In this document: piece after piece, positions 1 to 8,705 of the stretch | Layout of the letters: each line of letters opens with the position of its first letter | Position numbering within the stretch: position 1 is the first letter of the stretch | Source of the DNA: Bacillota bacterium | GTDB taxonomy: Bacteria > Bacillota > Clostridia > Clostridiales > Caloramatoraceae | Assembly (NCBI GenBank): GCA_023415335.1 | Contig: JAEZLD010000204.1 | Location: 1-64,000 of the forward strand | Direction of reading: 5' to 3' | DNA length: 64,000 nucleotides | Made by a program: the position numbers and the translations under genes | Notes under the pieces: generated by a model | The model's database searches: none | Seen by the model: the letters and a program-made list of their open reading frames with translations, nothing else | Told to the model about the DNA's origin: nothing

Positions 1-466
1 CATCATCAATTATTATATTGGCTGGGTGATAATCCCCATGACACAAACAGCTGCCATCTGGAAGCTTATCAATTTTGTTATGTAAAGGAGCGTTCAACTC
101 GGTCCTTATGCCAACACAGCTATGAAGAAACTGCTTATAGTATACAGGCTTATCCGTGCGGAATGATATTATCCGCTTATGCAATCCAGCCATTTGCTTT
201 ATAAGAGCCTCGTTTGACATATCTTCAAGCAACATATCCAGCATAGTTCTTCCATAAAGCCTGTCATAAACAATTCCTGTGCGGTTCCCTGTGTTTATCA
301 TCCCATGTACCCTGGGAACTGGCAGGCCCAGAGACCACATAAGCTCTGCATTTCTGCATTCCTGTTCTATTGCTGCGATTGGGTATCCCTCATAAAACAG
401 CTTGCATATCCTTAATGCATCCTGCTCTATTGCCTCAGCTGTATTCCCTCTCCCGAGTATCTTCAT
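1..466 (-). CDS. APH/choline-kinase-like phosphotransferase, 3' end cut by window edge
   Basis: The reading frame gives 155 residues from ATG at 466 and runs off the left edge. It contains CHGDYHPANII near the break, which matches the catalytic-loop signature H-G-D-x-x-x-x-N of aminoglycoside phosphotransferase/choline-kinase-fold enzymes. These transfer phosphate from ATP to a small-molecule hydroxyl. GGAAG about 10 bases before the ATG supports the start. The substrate cannot be told from the sequence, and antibiotic resistance should not be assumed because many clostridial members of this fold are uncharacterised. The remaining C-terminal part lies outside the window. The preceding gene upstream on this strand ends in a terminator at 539-580, so this gene probably has its own promoter. 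Confidence 0.75.
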   Translation of the reverse strand, partial: MKILGRGNTAEAIEQDALRICKLFYEGYPIAAIEQECRNAELMWSLGLPVPRVHGMINTGNRTGIVYDRLYGRTMLDMLLEDMSNEALIKQMAGLHKRIISFRTDKPVYYKQFLHSCVGIRTELNAPLHNKIDKLPDGSCLCHGDYHPANIIIDD

Positions 467-538
467 ATACAAGCACTTCCTTTCATGCTTTAGCTCACTA
501 TAATTATTTTTCAAAAGCCATATATGAAATAAATATAC

Positions 539-580
539 AAAAATGGGCTCTGCATTGATTTCTCAATGTAGAGTCCATTA
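539..580 (-). terminator. Rho-independent terminator after the GNAT gene
   Basis: On the minus strand a 17-base stem with two A/C mismatches (ATGG.CTCT.CATTGA against TCAATG.AGAG.CCAT) and a GAAA-type loop is followed by TTTTTG. It lies directly after the acetyltransferase stop codon. Confidence 0.8.
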
Positions 581-584
581 ATTC

Positions 585-1079
585 CTATAGCTTTTTTCCA
601 TAGTACAGCTGGGAATGTACCCCGCATTTCAGCTCTGCTGCATCGGGAAGCATGCCCCATTGCTGGAAGCCATATTTTTTAAGCAGCCCTATACTGGCCT
701 CATTGCATGATAGTGAAACTGCTATGGCTGTAGTAAAGCCTATCTCCCTTACCCTCTGAAGCGTATACTCCATAAGAAGACTTCCTATACCCTGTCTTCG
801 GTAGTCCATATCAATATAGTAGCTTATTTCACATACCTTCCTTAGGGCCTTTCGTCCTCTTCTGTATGATGAAAGATATGAGTAGCCAAGCACCCTTCCA
901 TCCTCCTCATACACAAAGATAGGAAATCTGTCATTTAAATGCTCCCTAAACCAAGGCATCCTTTCCTCTTTAGAAAACACGTCCATATCGCAGGTACAAT
1001 ATCCTGCATCTATTGCACAATTATATATTTCTGTTAAACGATGTAGATCATCCTCCATTGCTTTGCGTATGACATACAT
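585..1079 (-). CDS. GNAT-family N-acetyltransferase
   Basis: This 164-residue protein has the acetyl-CoA pyrophosphate-binding signature RRQGIGSLL (about residues 94-102) between the expected central strands, and a C-terminal YGF motif typical of the fold. The overall pattern is like the phosphinothricin/methionine-sulfoximine acetyltransferase group (Pat/MnaT), which acetylates small amines. The exact substrate is not resolvable. GAGG sits about 8 bases ahead of the ATG. It is monocistronic: a good terminator follows at 539-580, and upstream is the tail of the glutamate-fermentation operon. No clear terminator was seen in the 82 bases between the two, so read-through from the operon is possible. 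Confidence 0.85.
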   Translation of the reverse strand: MYVIRKAMEDDLHRLTEIYNCAIDAGYCTCDMDVFSKEERMPWFREHLNDRFPIFVYEEDGRVLGYSYLSSYRRGRKALRKVCEISYYIDMDYRRQGIGSLLMEYTLQRVREIGFTTAIAVSLSCNEASIGLLKKYGFQQWGMLPDAAELKCGVHSQLYYGKKL

Positions 1080-1161
1080 AGGTTTATCCTCGCTACTCTT
1101 TAAAATAATATCATCTTTAGGTAGAGCCTGTCTATTAAGCCTTACTTATTGATTATATCAT

Positions 1162-2079
1162 TTAGAATATGCTCAAGTCCAGTTCTTCCGACATTTCCTG
1201 GAGAACCTTTATGCTGGCAAGGCTGCTTCCCTTTTCATCTAGTGCAGGGCTAAATACCCCTATACCCATCCTTCCAGGAACAGCTGCCAGTATTCCTCCG
1301 CCTACACCACTTTTAGCAGGTATTCCTATGTGTACCGCAAAGTTGCCTGAGTCGTCATACATTCCACAGGTTACCATTATGGTCTTGACTATCCTGGCAA
1401 TGTTCTTTGACACTATCCTTTGCCCAGTCCAAGGTATTACCCCGTCATTGGCCAGCACTGCCCCTATCCTTGCTATGTCCTGGCAGGTTACATCTATGGA
1501 GCACTGACGGAAGTATACATCCAGTACCTCCTCCACATCTCCTTCAACTATTCCCTCACCCTTCATGAAGTAGCAAAGGGCCCTGTTTCGGTTGCCTGTT
1601 TCTTTTTCAGACATATATACTTGTTTATTTATATCCAGATCTACATTTCCTGTAAGCTTCCTTGTAAATTCAAGTATCCTTTGGAATGTCTCTTCTCCGT
1701 CTGCTCCTCCCACCATGGAAACCACAGCAATAGCTCCTGCATTTATCATGGGGTTAAGAGGCTTCTGGAGGTTTTTAATTTCCATACTGGCAATGGAGTT
1801 AAAGGAATCGGCCGTAGGCTCCATTCCAACCCTTGAGAAAACATAGTCAACTCCTCTATCGGTTAATGCCAGCATTAGAGTTACAATTTTAGATATGCTC
1901 TGTATTGTGAACTTGGTGTTATAATCACCTGAAAAATATTCCTCACCCTCAAGGGTGCTTACATAGATTCCAAGGGCATTGGGGTCTGCCTTTGTCAGCT
2001 CTGGTATATATGAGGCCACCTTTCCTTCCCTGGTCCATTTTCTATTGTTTTCTATTATCCTATCAAGAAGATATTTCAT
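1162..2079 (-). CDS. glsA: Glutaminase A
   Basis: Serine-dependent beta-lactamase-fold glutaminase that hydrolyses glutamine to glutamate and ammonia in the cytoplasm. The nucleophile motif S61-I-S-K64 is present, along with the conserved PLNPMINAGAIA and KSGVGGGI segments. The 305-residue length is standard. The ATG at 2079 is preferred over the in-frame ATG at 2094 because AGAGG lies just upstream of 2079 and nothing useful precedes 2094. It is the last gene of the methylaspartate operon, 23 bases after citC. Its place there suggests that it feeds glutamine-derived glutamate straight into glutamate mutase (inference). Confidence in the family is very high. Confidence 0.95.
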   Translation of the reverse strand: MKYLLDRIIENNRKWTREGKVASYIPELTKADPNALGIYVSTLEGEEYFSGDYNTKFTIQSISKIVTLMLALTDRGVDYVFSRVGMEPTADSFNSIASMEIKNLQKPLNPMINAGAIAVVSMVGGADGEETFQRILEFTRKLTGNVDLDINKQVYMSEKETGNRNRALCYFMKGEGIVEGDVEEVLDVYFRQCSIDVTCQDIARIGAVLANDGVIPWTGQRIVSKNIARIVKTIMVTCGMYDDSGNFAVHIGIPAKSGVGGGILAAVPGRMGIGVFSPALDEKGSSLASIKVLQEMSEELDLSIF

Positions 2080-2102
2080 TGTAACCTCTCGCATTTGTAT
2101 TA

Positions 2103-3131
2103 TTAGTGTGGGGTGTTGCTCTGTTTTATCTTTTTCATTATCTCCATGCCCTTAGGCGTTTTCAGATATTCTAAGGTTACCTCTGGAAGTAGCTTCTCAA
2201 GCTCAAATTCTCTGTTTTGCCTTATAAGCTCCCTAACATCAGACGCACTTATAGCCCTGCCTTCCTTTTCTAGCCTATCTACAATTACCGGCTGTACTCC
2301 ATACTTGGGAAGCGTTTCTAAAATGGTTCTGTTATAATCCGAAGTCACCTGGCAGTATGGCTCAGTGCCAATATACCGGCGTTTAATATTAAATGCCGGG
2401 GCAATATACTTTCCAAATATCTGAGCATCTATTCCTGTATAAGCCTGAAGCTTTTCATCCTTGCTTCTTAAAAAATAGGAGGGGAAGGTGGAGGAGGATA
2501 TCACATAATCCCCGCCTGGGATTACATGGACGTTTATCAAGTCCTCCACCCCCTTCCTTACCAAGGTTAGCCTGTCTTCAAAGGGGAACAGTGACCTGTT
2601 CTCTTCTACTATTAACACTACAACCTGACTGTTCTCTTTGGAAGTCCTTTCAATCAGGTATCTATGCCCTAGTGTAAATGGGTTGCAGTTCATAACCAGG
2701 GCAGCTTTTTCCTCATTATCAAGGCCTGATTTTTTCACCATTGATTCTGCATAAGCCTTGACGTTTGAGACTCCTCCCTCAAGCAGTGCAGCGTTATCCA
2801 CTGTTGCTACGGTTTTATAACCTAGTCCCCTGAATATTTCTATATTCTTAGGATTTGTAAATATGAAGGTTCCATACACTCCTCTTTCAAACAGGACGTT
2901 TGAAACGTGGGTAATCAGCTGTGCTGCAATTCCCTCTCCCTGCAGGCTTTCCTTTACAGCAAAGCATTTTATAACCTTCCCTGCAAAGGAGCAGGTTCCC
3001 ACCATTTCCCCATCAAGCCTTGCACATATTGAATATTCCACATCATCATCAAGCCTTAAATTAAAGCCCCTTAAGAACTCTTCAATAGTATTCCTATTTT
3101 TATTCAGGTTTATCTCTTCAATGGATACCAT
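2103..3131 (-). CDS. citC: [Citrate/citramalate (pro-3S)-lyase] ligase
   Basis: Activates the lyase by ATP-dependent acetylation of the acyl-carrier prosthetic group. The N-terminal third (about residues 1-130) is a GNAT-like domain with EGIAAQL. The C-terminal part is a nucleotidyltransferase domain with NCNPFTLGHRYLIE (T-x-G-H motif) and a late ISASDVR motif. The length of 342 residues is typical. The ATG at 3131, preceded by GGGTGG, is preferred to an upstream GTG. It lies 28 bases after the alpha subunit. Because the operon makes mesaconate and citramalate, the natural partner is probably citramalate lyase rather than citrate lyase. That is inference from context, since sequence alone does not separate the two. 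Confidence 0.92.
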   Translation of the reverse strand: MVSIEEINLNKNRNTIEEFLRGFNLRLDDDVEYSICARLDGEMVGTCSFAGKVIKCFAVKESLQGEGIAAQLITHVSNVLFERGVYGTFIFTNPKNIEIFRGLGYKTVATVDNAALLEGGVSNVKAYAESMVKKSGLDNEEKAALVMNCNPFTLGHRYLIERTSKENSQVVVLIVEENRSLFPFEDRLTLVRKGVEDLINVHVIPGGDYVISSSTFPSYFLRSKDEKLQAYTGIDAQIFGKYIAPAFNIKRRYIGTEPYCQVTSDYNRTILETLPKYGVQPVIVDRLEKEGRAISASDVRELIRQNREFELEKLLPEVTLEYLKTPKGMEIMKKIKQSNTPH

Positions 3132-3159
3132 ATTACCACCCTGCACTTCCTTTGGATTC

Positions 3160-4701
3160 TTATTCCTCGGATTTATATATTACGTCTATTACGGTTCCGT
3201 CCCTGTATTCAACGACTCCAACCACCTGGCTGCTTATGTCAAGCTTGTTAGGAGTTCCTGTCATATCAATAGCTGTTTTTCTAAGCTCCTGTATGGTCTT
3301 AACCTCTATTCCATATGCCTTAAACTTTTCGATCAAGTCTGCCCTGCGTGGGTTTACTGCCACTCCTCTTTCTGTTACCAGCACATCTATGCTCTCCCCT
3401 GGGGTAGTAACTGTAGTAACCCTGTCAACCACTATAGGAAGCCTGCTCTTAACCAGCTGAGTTACAACCATTGCAAGCTTTGCTCCTGCTGCTGTATCGC
3501 TGTGTCCCCCTGAGCCTCCCATTATGACTCCTGAGGAGCCTGTGGTAACGTTTACGTTGAAGTCAGTATCTATTTCTGTTGCTCCAAGTATCATTACATC
3601 AAGCTGGTTTGCAACCGCTCCCTTGTTGTGGGGATTGCCATACATGGAGGCTGACATTGCCATATGGTTCTTGTTGTTTCTATAGGATTCAACTGCATCA
3701 AGGTCAAAACACTGTACATCGAATATGTTCCTGAAAAGCCCTTCCTTGAACATATCCACAATGTAGCCTGTGGTTCCGCCTGCTGCGAAGCTCCCCTTTA
3801 TTTCCTTCTTCTTCATAGCATCCTTAATGAAGGAGGCCACTGCAAGTGACGTTCCTCCTGCTCCTGTCTGGAAGGAGAAGCCATCCTTTAGAAGTCCTGA
3901 TGCCTCTATTACCCTTGAGGCTGTTTTGGCAATCCTCAGTCCTACAGGGTCCTTTGTAATTCTTGTTGTTCCTGATACTATGCCCTTAGGATCTCCTATA
4001 CAATCTACCTTAACCACATAATCCACATACTGCTGTGAGATTTCAATAGGACATGCTGGATATGGAACCAGATTGTCAGTTATAGCTACAACCTTGTCTG
4101 CATACTCAGCATCAGGAACTGCGTAGCCTAATGCTCCGCAGGCTGCTGGTCCGTCAACTCCATTTATGTTTCCATAAGTGTCTGCTGTAGGTGAGGCAAT
4201 AAAAGCTATGTCTATATGCAGGTCTCCTGCTTCAATAGCCCTGGCCCTTCCACCATGGGTATGCATTATAACAGGAGTCTTCAGCAGTCCCTTAGATACT
4301 GCATCTGCCACAGGTCCTGACATGTAGTTGGCATAGAGTCCTGTTACGACTCCGTTCTTAATGTGGTCAACTAAAGGCGTATGCACAGGAAAAATTGAGG
4401 AAGCTGCCACCTTCATATCCTTAAGGCCCATTTTTGCGATCTCATCCATAACCATGTTCAGCACATAGTCACCATTTCTAAGGTGGTGATGGAAGGACAC
4501 AGTCATGCCGTCCTTAAGTCCACACTTTTCAATAGCTTCCCTTATGGAGGAAAGGGCCTTGTCATCACCTGGAACTGTACAGCTTACCTTTACTGCTTTT
4601 CTTTCTGCAATATTTGTGTTTACAAAGGCCCCCTCAAAGGGCTTAGTCTTTCCATAGCCTTCTATATATTCTGGTATTTCTCTTCCTAATACATTTTTCA
4701 T
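3160..4701 (-). CDS. citF: Citramalate/citrate lyase alpha subunit (acyl-ACP transferase)
   Basis: A 513-residue CoA-transferase-fold subunit that moves the acetyl group between the acyl carrier and (S)-citramalate (or citrate). It matches CitF along its length, including the start MKNVLGREIPEYIEGYG, a glycine-rich GSFAAGGTTGY segment and GSGGHSDTAAGAKL. It starts 3 bases after the beta subunit stop, inside the order D-E-F-C. In Clostridium tetanomorphum the equivalent complex splits citramalate to acetate and pyruvate. Co-location with mesaconase and methylaspartate ammonia-lyase argues for that substrate here. The genes for making and attaching the dephospho-CoA prosthetic group (citG, citX) are not in the window and must be elsewhere. 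Confidence 0.92.
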   Translation of the reverse strand: MKNVLGREIPEYIEGYGKTKPFEGAFVNTNIAERKAVKVSCTVPGDDKALSSIREAIEKCGLKDGMTVSFHHHLRNGDYVLNMVMDEIAKMGLKDMKVAASSIFPVHTPLVDHIKNGVVTGLYANYMSGPVADAVSKGLLKTPVIMHTHGGRARAIEAGDLHIDIAFIASPTADTYGNINGVDGPAACGALGYAVPDAEYADKVVAITDNLVPYPACPIEISQQYVDYVVKVDCIGDPKGIVSGTTRITKDPVGLRIAKTASRVIEASGLLKDGFSFQTGAGGTSLAVASFIKDAMKKKEIKGSFAAGGTTGYIVDMFKEGLFRNIFDVQCFDLDAVESYRNNKNHMAMSASMYGNPHNKGAVANQLDVMILGATEIDTDFNVNVTTGSSGVIMGGSGGHSDTAAGAKLAMVVTQLVKSRLPIVVDRVTTVTTPGESIDVLVTERGVAVNPRRADLIEKFKAYGIEVKTIQELRKTAIDMTGTPNKLDISSQVVGVVEYRDGTVIDVIYKSEE

Positions 4702-4704
4702 AGC

Positions 4705-5592
4705 CTATGCCTCCTTTTCATCCAGCAGCCCTGAAAGCCTTGCCTTCTCTAAGGTTGCATTTGCTCTTGCAATTATTGGTGCATCAACCATCTTCCCATC
4801 TAAGGAGAACACTCCCTTGCCTTCCTTAAATGCCTTATCCTTTGCCTCAAGCACCCTTAATGCATAGGTTATTTCAGCCTCTGTTGGTGCAAATACTCCA
4901 TGTATTGTGTCTACCTGCCTTGGATTTATGGCAGCCTTTCCTGACATTCCTATGGACTTAGCCTTCTCCGTATCCTTGGCTAATCCCTCAGAGTCGTTGG
5001 TATCGGTAAAGGGAGTGTCTATAGCATCCACCCTTAATGCCTTGCAGGCAGCAGCAGTCTTGCTTCTTGCATAGGCAATCTCCTCTCCCTCCTTGGTCCT
5101 CTTTATTCCAAGGTCAGCAGTCAGGTCCTCTGCTCCGAGAAGCACTGCAATAGACCTGGAGGATGAGGAAATGATACTGTATATGTTCTCTAAGCCGTAG
5201 GCAGTTTCAATAAGTGGTATAAGCTTTATGGAACCCTCCTCAAAGCCCTCTTCCTTCTCTATTTTGGTAAGAAGCTCGTCTACTGACTTCATGCCCTTTT
5301 CAGTAGCCTTTGCAAGCAGCAACGCATCAGGCTTTACCCTTGCTATAGTGTCCACATCGTCATATCCAAAGGGTGTATCAAGCGGGTTTATCCTGACAAC
5401 CAGCTCACAGCCTGTGTAATCAACGGTCTTTATAGCATTTCTCACTAATATTCTTGCTGAATCCTTTTCATCCAGGCTTACAGCATCCTCCAGATCAAGT
5501 ATTATGGAGTCTGCTCCAAGTATTCCTGCGTTCTGCAGCATTCCAGGGTTGTTTCCTGGTATGAACAGCATAGTCCTTCTCAGGTTCTTCAT
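4705..5592 (-). CDS. citE: Citramalate/citrate lyase beta subunit
   Basis: A 295-residue HpcH/HpaI-type TIM-barrel lyase that cleaves the acyl-ACP intermediate to pyruvate (or oxaloacetate) and acetyl-ACP. Visible CitE features are RRTMLFIPGNNPGM at the N terminus, LDLEDAVSLDEKDSAR with the metal-binding acidic residues, LIPLIETAYGL, and GAEDLTADLG. The ATG overlaps the stop codon of the acyl carrier gene as TAATG, and AGGAGGTGAACAG supplies the ribosome site, indicating translational coupling. The length is normal. Citrate versus citramalate specificity is inferred from the neighbours only. Confidence 0.93.
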   Translation of the reverse strand: MKNLRRTMLFIPGNNPGMLQNAGILGADSIILDLEDAVSLDEKDSARILVRNAIKTVDYTGCELVVRINPLDTPFGYDDVDTIARVKPDALLLAKATEKGMKSVDELLTKIEKEEGFEEGSIKLIPLIETAYGLENIYSIISSSSRSIAVLLGAEDLTADLGIKRTKEGEEIAYARSKTAAACKALRVDAIDTPFTDTNDSEGLAKDTEKAKSIGMSGKAAINPRQVDTIHGVFAPTEAEITYALRVLEAKDKAFKEGKGVFSLDGKMVDAPIIARANATLEKARLSGLLDEKEA

Positions 5593-5864
5593 TACTGTTC
5601 ACCTCCTGCTCTCTTTACTGCAGTTTCCACTCTTGCCCTTATGGTGCAGTCTAAGGCTCCCCTGTCCATGGCAGTTATTTTAGCATCCTTTACATCAAGC
5701 TTTTTAAGGGTATCCTTAATAGCTTCTTCTATCTGATCTCCGAACTGCTTTATCACACTGCTTTCAAGTGTAAGCTCAATACCATTTCCCTCGTTAGGGA
5801 ATATAGATACATATATATCGTTAGATTCCATTGTACCGGCCTTTGCAGGCTTTGTTATATTCAT
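5592..5864 (-). CDS. citD: Citramalate/citrate lyase acyl carrier protein (gamma subunit)
   Basis: A small carrier of 90 residues. The AGTMESNDIYV segment holds Ser14, the site that receives the 2'-(5''-phosphoribosyl)-3'-dephospho-CoA arm in CitD proteins. The C terminus RARVETAVKRAGG is also typical. It opens the lyase gene set, 13 bases after mesaconase beta, and overlaps the beta-lyase gene by one base. The carrier holds the thioester-bound acetyl group that CitC loads and CitF exchanges. It is a little shorter than the usual 95-100 residues, with no missing key site. Confidence 0.92.
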   Translation of the reverse strand: MNITKPAKAGTMESNDIYVSIFPNEGNGIELTLESSVIKQFGDQIEEAIKDTLKKLDVKDAKITAMDRGALDCTIRARVETAVKRAGGEQ

Positions 5865-5877
5865 ATGCTCACCCGCT

Positions 5878-6435
5878 TTATTTAATAGAATTTAAATATT
5901 CCTGCTGTCCTATTTCGTAATAGTTATTGCCCTGGCTGTCTATAACTACTACCAGCGGCAGGTCCTCAACATAAAGCTTTCTGAAGGCCTCTGATCCTAA
6001 ATCCTCATAGCCTAAAACCTCAGCTGACTTTACACATTTAGCCATCAGAGCTGCCGCCCCTCCTATGGCTGCAAAGTATACAGCCCCATACTTCTTCATG
6101 GCTTCTATTACCTCAGGACTTCTTTTACCCTTGCCTATCATTCCGTTAAGGCCTGCCTTGAGCAACTCAGGTGTGTAAGCATCCATCCTGTAGCTGGTAG
6201 TAGGTCCGCAAGAACCAATGGCATCCCCTGGCTTTGCTGGGGTAGGTCCTACATAGTATATTATCTGGTCCTTAAGGTCAGCAGGAATTGGCTTTCCCTC
6301 TGCCATAGCCTCTACCATTCTCTTATGTCCTGCATCCCTTGAGGTATATATATATCCTGTTAAAAGCACGCTTTCTCCTGCCTTAAGGTCCTTTAAGTCC
6401 TCATCAGTAAATGGTGTGGTTATTCTCTTTTCCAT
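5878..6435 (-). CDS. Mesaconase (class I fumarase-type hydro-lyase), beta subunit
   Basis: A 185-residue beta subunit of the Fe-S fumarase/tartrate dehydratase family. GSCGPTTSYRMDAY and the IGKGKR segment are family hallmarks. Together with the alpha subunit it would hydrate mesaconate to (S)-citramalate. Class I fumarases often take both fumarate and mesaconate, so fumarase activity is also possible. The ATG at 6435 follows AAGGAGGATGGTACC. The longer frame to 6480 overlaps the alpha gene and is not needed. The 13-base gap to alpha and the fixed subunit order support one complex. The role is assigned from operon context. Confidence 0.9.
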   Translation of the reverse strand: MEKRITTPFTDEDLKDLKAGESVLLTGYIYTSRDAGHKRMVEAMAEGKPIPADLKDQIIYYVGPTPAKPGDAIGSCGPTTSYRMDAYTPELLKAGLNGMIGKGKRSPEVIEAMKKYGAVYFAAIGGAAALMAKCVKSAEVLGYEDLGSEAFRKLYVEDLPLVVVIDSQGNNYYEIGQQEYLNSIK

Positions 6436-6448
6436 GGTACCATCCTCC

Positions 6449-7288
6449 TTATAAATGTGCCTCTGCATGCCTTGTAGCATGGCAGTTGATGTTTACTGCT
6501 ACTGGAAGTCCTGCTATATGGGTAGCGTATACCTCCACATTTACAGCAAGGGCGGTAGTATGTCCTCCGAAGCCCTGGGGTCCTATTCCAAGAGCATTTA
6601 TCTTCTCTAATAGCTCATCCTCCAGCTCTGCATAATATGGATCAGAGTTCCTTACATCGGTAGAACGGGCCAGTGCCTTCTTTGCAAGCATGGCTGACTT
6701 CTCAAAGTTTCCTCCGATTCCAACTCCTACAACTATAGGAGGGCATGGGTTGGGTCCTGCTTCCTTTACTGTCTTCAGCACGAAGTCCTTTACTCCCTCT
6801 ATTCCATCAGAAGGCTTAAGCATCTTAAGCTGGCTCATATTCTCACTGCCAAAGCCCTTAGGTGCTACAGTTATCTTAAATCCGTCTCCTGGCACTATGT
6901 TATAGTGTATTATAGCAGGGGTGTTGTCTTTAGTGTTAATCCTGTGGATTGGGTCCTTAACAACAGACTTTCTAAGATAACCCTCAGTGTAGCCCTGTCT
7001 TACTCCTTCATTTATGGCATCCTCAAGAGGCCCATCCACATGAACTTCCTGTCCCATTTCCACAAATATAACGGCCATTCCTGTATCCTGGCACATTGGC
7101 ATGTCATTGTTTGCTGCTATGTCAGCGTTTTCTGTAAGTATGTTAAGTATGTTCTGGGCGGCTGAGAAGGTTTCCTTTTCCTTTGCTTCCTTGAAACGAT
7201 CTCTGATATCCTGATTAAGATAATAGTTTGCCTCTATGCATAAACGCTTTACAGCTTCTGTTACCTTGCTGGCATTTATTTCTCTCAT
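6449..7288 (-). CDS. Mesaconase (class I fumarase-type hydro-lyase), alpha subunit
   Basis: A 279-residue alpha subunit of the two-component Fe-S hydro-lyases. MPMCQDTGMAVIFVEMG carries the first cluster cysteine (C66). GPNPCPPIVVGVGIGGNFE and a late NCHATRHAEA supply the other conserved cysteines. It should bind the 4Fe-4S cluster that activates mesaconate or fumarate for hydration. ATG at 7288 is chosen because GGAGGGTAATC precedes it. The open frame extends upstream through a GC-rich structured spacer that does not look like coding sequence. It is separated from mal by 125 bases containing a strong foldback (7319-7388). Confidence 0.9.
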   Translation of the reverse strand: MREINASKVTEAVKRLCIEANYYLNQDIRDRFKEAKEKETFSAAQNILNILTENADIAANNDMPMCQDTGMAVIFVEMGQEVHVDGPLEDAINEGVRQGYTEGYLRKSVVKDPIHRINTKDNTPAIIHYNIVPGDGFKITVAPKGFGSENMSQLKMLKPSDGIEGVKDFVLKTVKEAGPNPCPPIVVGVGIGGNFEKSAMLAKKALARSTDVRNSDPYYAELEDELLEKINALGIGPQGFGGHTTALAVNVEVYATHIAGLPVAVNINCHATRHAEAHL

Positions 7289-7318
7289 GATTACCCTCCA
7301 TGTTTTTATATAATTACA

Positions 7319-7388
7319 GGCTGCCGGGAAAGCCATGCCTGGCGGAGCCTTTGGACACCCGCCGGGCATTCCGCTCTCCGCAGCAGCC
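7319..7388 (-). promoter_or_regulatory. GC-rich intercistronic RNA foldback between mal and mesaconase alpha
   Basis: The inner 11-bp stem is 7335-7345 against 7359-7369 (ATGCC.GGCGG with one mismatch, 13-base loop). It is extended by GGAA/TTCC and closed by GGCTGC (7319-7324) with GCAGCC (7383-7388). No U-run follows, so it is not a standard terminator. It may stabilise or process the polycistronic message or set relative expression. The GC content is far above that of its surroundings. Confidence 0.6.
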
Positions 7389-7413
7389 CATTATTTCAAA
7401 TTTAAAGCCTTCG

Positions 7414-8664
7414 TTATGCTCTCTTTGCTCTTGCAGCAGTAAGTGCAAGAACCCTGTTCATCTCGTTGAATACGATCATGAATCCCTCGTCAACGCCCAT
7501 TCCTGGCTTTGCAAGACACTGGTCTGCTCCGCAGGCAATAGCAATGTTAGTGCATACCTGTGCTGACCTGTCAGTTTCGTTGCAGGTTCCTCCACAGTAT
7601 GCTCCTACTCCATGCTGCTTGCAGTAGAGTATTGCTTCAACTATGTTATTAACTCCTCCAAGGTCTGGAGTCTTTATCTGGATCATAGCAGCAGCCTTCT
7701 CATCAGTGAAGAGCTTTATATCTTCCCAAGTGTTGCACCATTCGTCAGCAACTAATTCAACATCTATATTCTTTTCAGCAAGCTTTTCTGTAAGTGCCTT
7801 AAGAGCCTTCCACTGTCCTTCTCTTTCCTCAACGTCCATAGGTCCTTCAATCCTAAGGTGAAGTGGAGCTGCCTTCTTAGCAAGCTTTCCAATGTACTCA
7901 GCCATCTTCTCTGTATCATTGTTAAATGCTACTCCGATTGTGCCATAAACGTCTATATGAAGAACTGGGAGATAATCTTCGCTTGTTCTAAGTGACATTA
8001 TTCTGTCCCTGAGCCAGCCAACATATTCCTCAAGTATTTCACCATTTTCGCCAAGTTTTTCCTTAACGTTGTTTATAAGTGCATGTGGAAGTACATCTGC
8101 TCCCTTTATGATCATCTTATCAACGTTATTGTATCTATCATCACCTGACTGAGTGAATATTGGAATTCTGTGGAATTCAACACCAGTGTTGTATTCTTCC
8201 TTTACAACCTCAGCCATAGTTACCTTCTTTGCCTTTGCTGCTGCATCAAGTATAGCCTGAGTAACACCATATCTGATTGCAGTATGGAGTCTCTTACCAT
8301 TTACCAGCATATGGTCTATTTCCTCTGCAAGTGCCTTGAAGCCTGTCATTTCCCTTCCAATAAGCTTTGGAGCAATTTCCTTTTCGATTATTGGAATGAA
8401 ATCATTGGCAAGGAATAATGGGTCTCTTCCGCCTGCTCCTGAATACTGAACTGCTGCACAGTCTCCATGAGCAACCTGTCCATCCTCAAGAACTAACATA
8501 ATTGATATGGACTCTCCTGCCTGACGTACATTCTGGAAGCCTTCAGTTATTGGCTCACCAACATATGTAAATCCATCATGTCCAGCTCCTGCCTTTATTG
8601 CTCTCTGGTCATCAAAATAAAATCCGGTTCTTCCTGCGGAACAAACTACATCTACTATTTTCAT
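7414..8664 (-). CDS. mal: Methylaspartate ammonia-lyase
   Basis: Enolase-superfamily enzyme that removes ammonia from (2S,3S)-3-methylaspartate to give mesaconate. The 416-residue length agrees with the Clostridium tetanomorphum enzyme. The magnesium-binding acids are visible in LHIDVYG, RIEGPMD and VADEWCNT, and the catalytic lysine in IQIKTPDLGG. The N terminus MKIVDVVCSAGRTGFYFDD is highly characteristic. CAGGAGGCAATTTAA precedes the ATG. It is the only gene of the operon flanked on both sides by sizeable spacers (103 and 125 bases), each with an RNA foldback. This suggests that its message is separately processed or stabilised (inference). Confidence 0.96.
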   Translation of the reverse strand: MKIVDVVCSAGRTGFYFDDQRAIKAGAGHDGFTYVGEPITEGFQNVRQAGESISIMLVLEDGQVAHGDCAAVQYSGAGGRDPLFLANDFIPIIEKEIAPKLIGREMTGFKALAEEIDHMLVNGKRLHTAIRYGVTQAILDAAAKAKKVTMAEVVKEEYNTGVEFHRIPIFTQSGDDRYNNVDKMIIKGADVLPHALINNVKEKLGENGEILEEYVGWLRDRIMSLRTSEDYLPVLHIDVYGTIGVAFNNDTEKMAEYIGKLAKKAAPLHLRIEGPMDVEEREGQWKALKALTEKLAEKNIDVELVADEWCNTWEDIKLFTDEKAAAMIQIKTPDLGGVNNIVEAILYCKQHGVGAYCGGTCNETDRSAQVCTNIAIACGADQCLAKPGMGVDEGFMIVFNEMNRVLALTAARAKRA

Positions 8665-8705
8665 TTAAATTGCCTCCTGAATATATAATAAAATATGATT
8701 TTTTT

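Noticed and set aside
1169..4689. Plus-strand open frames opposite the citramalate lyase and glutaminase genes
   Set aside because: They overlap well-supported conserved genes on the other strand and show no domains or ribosome sites.
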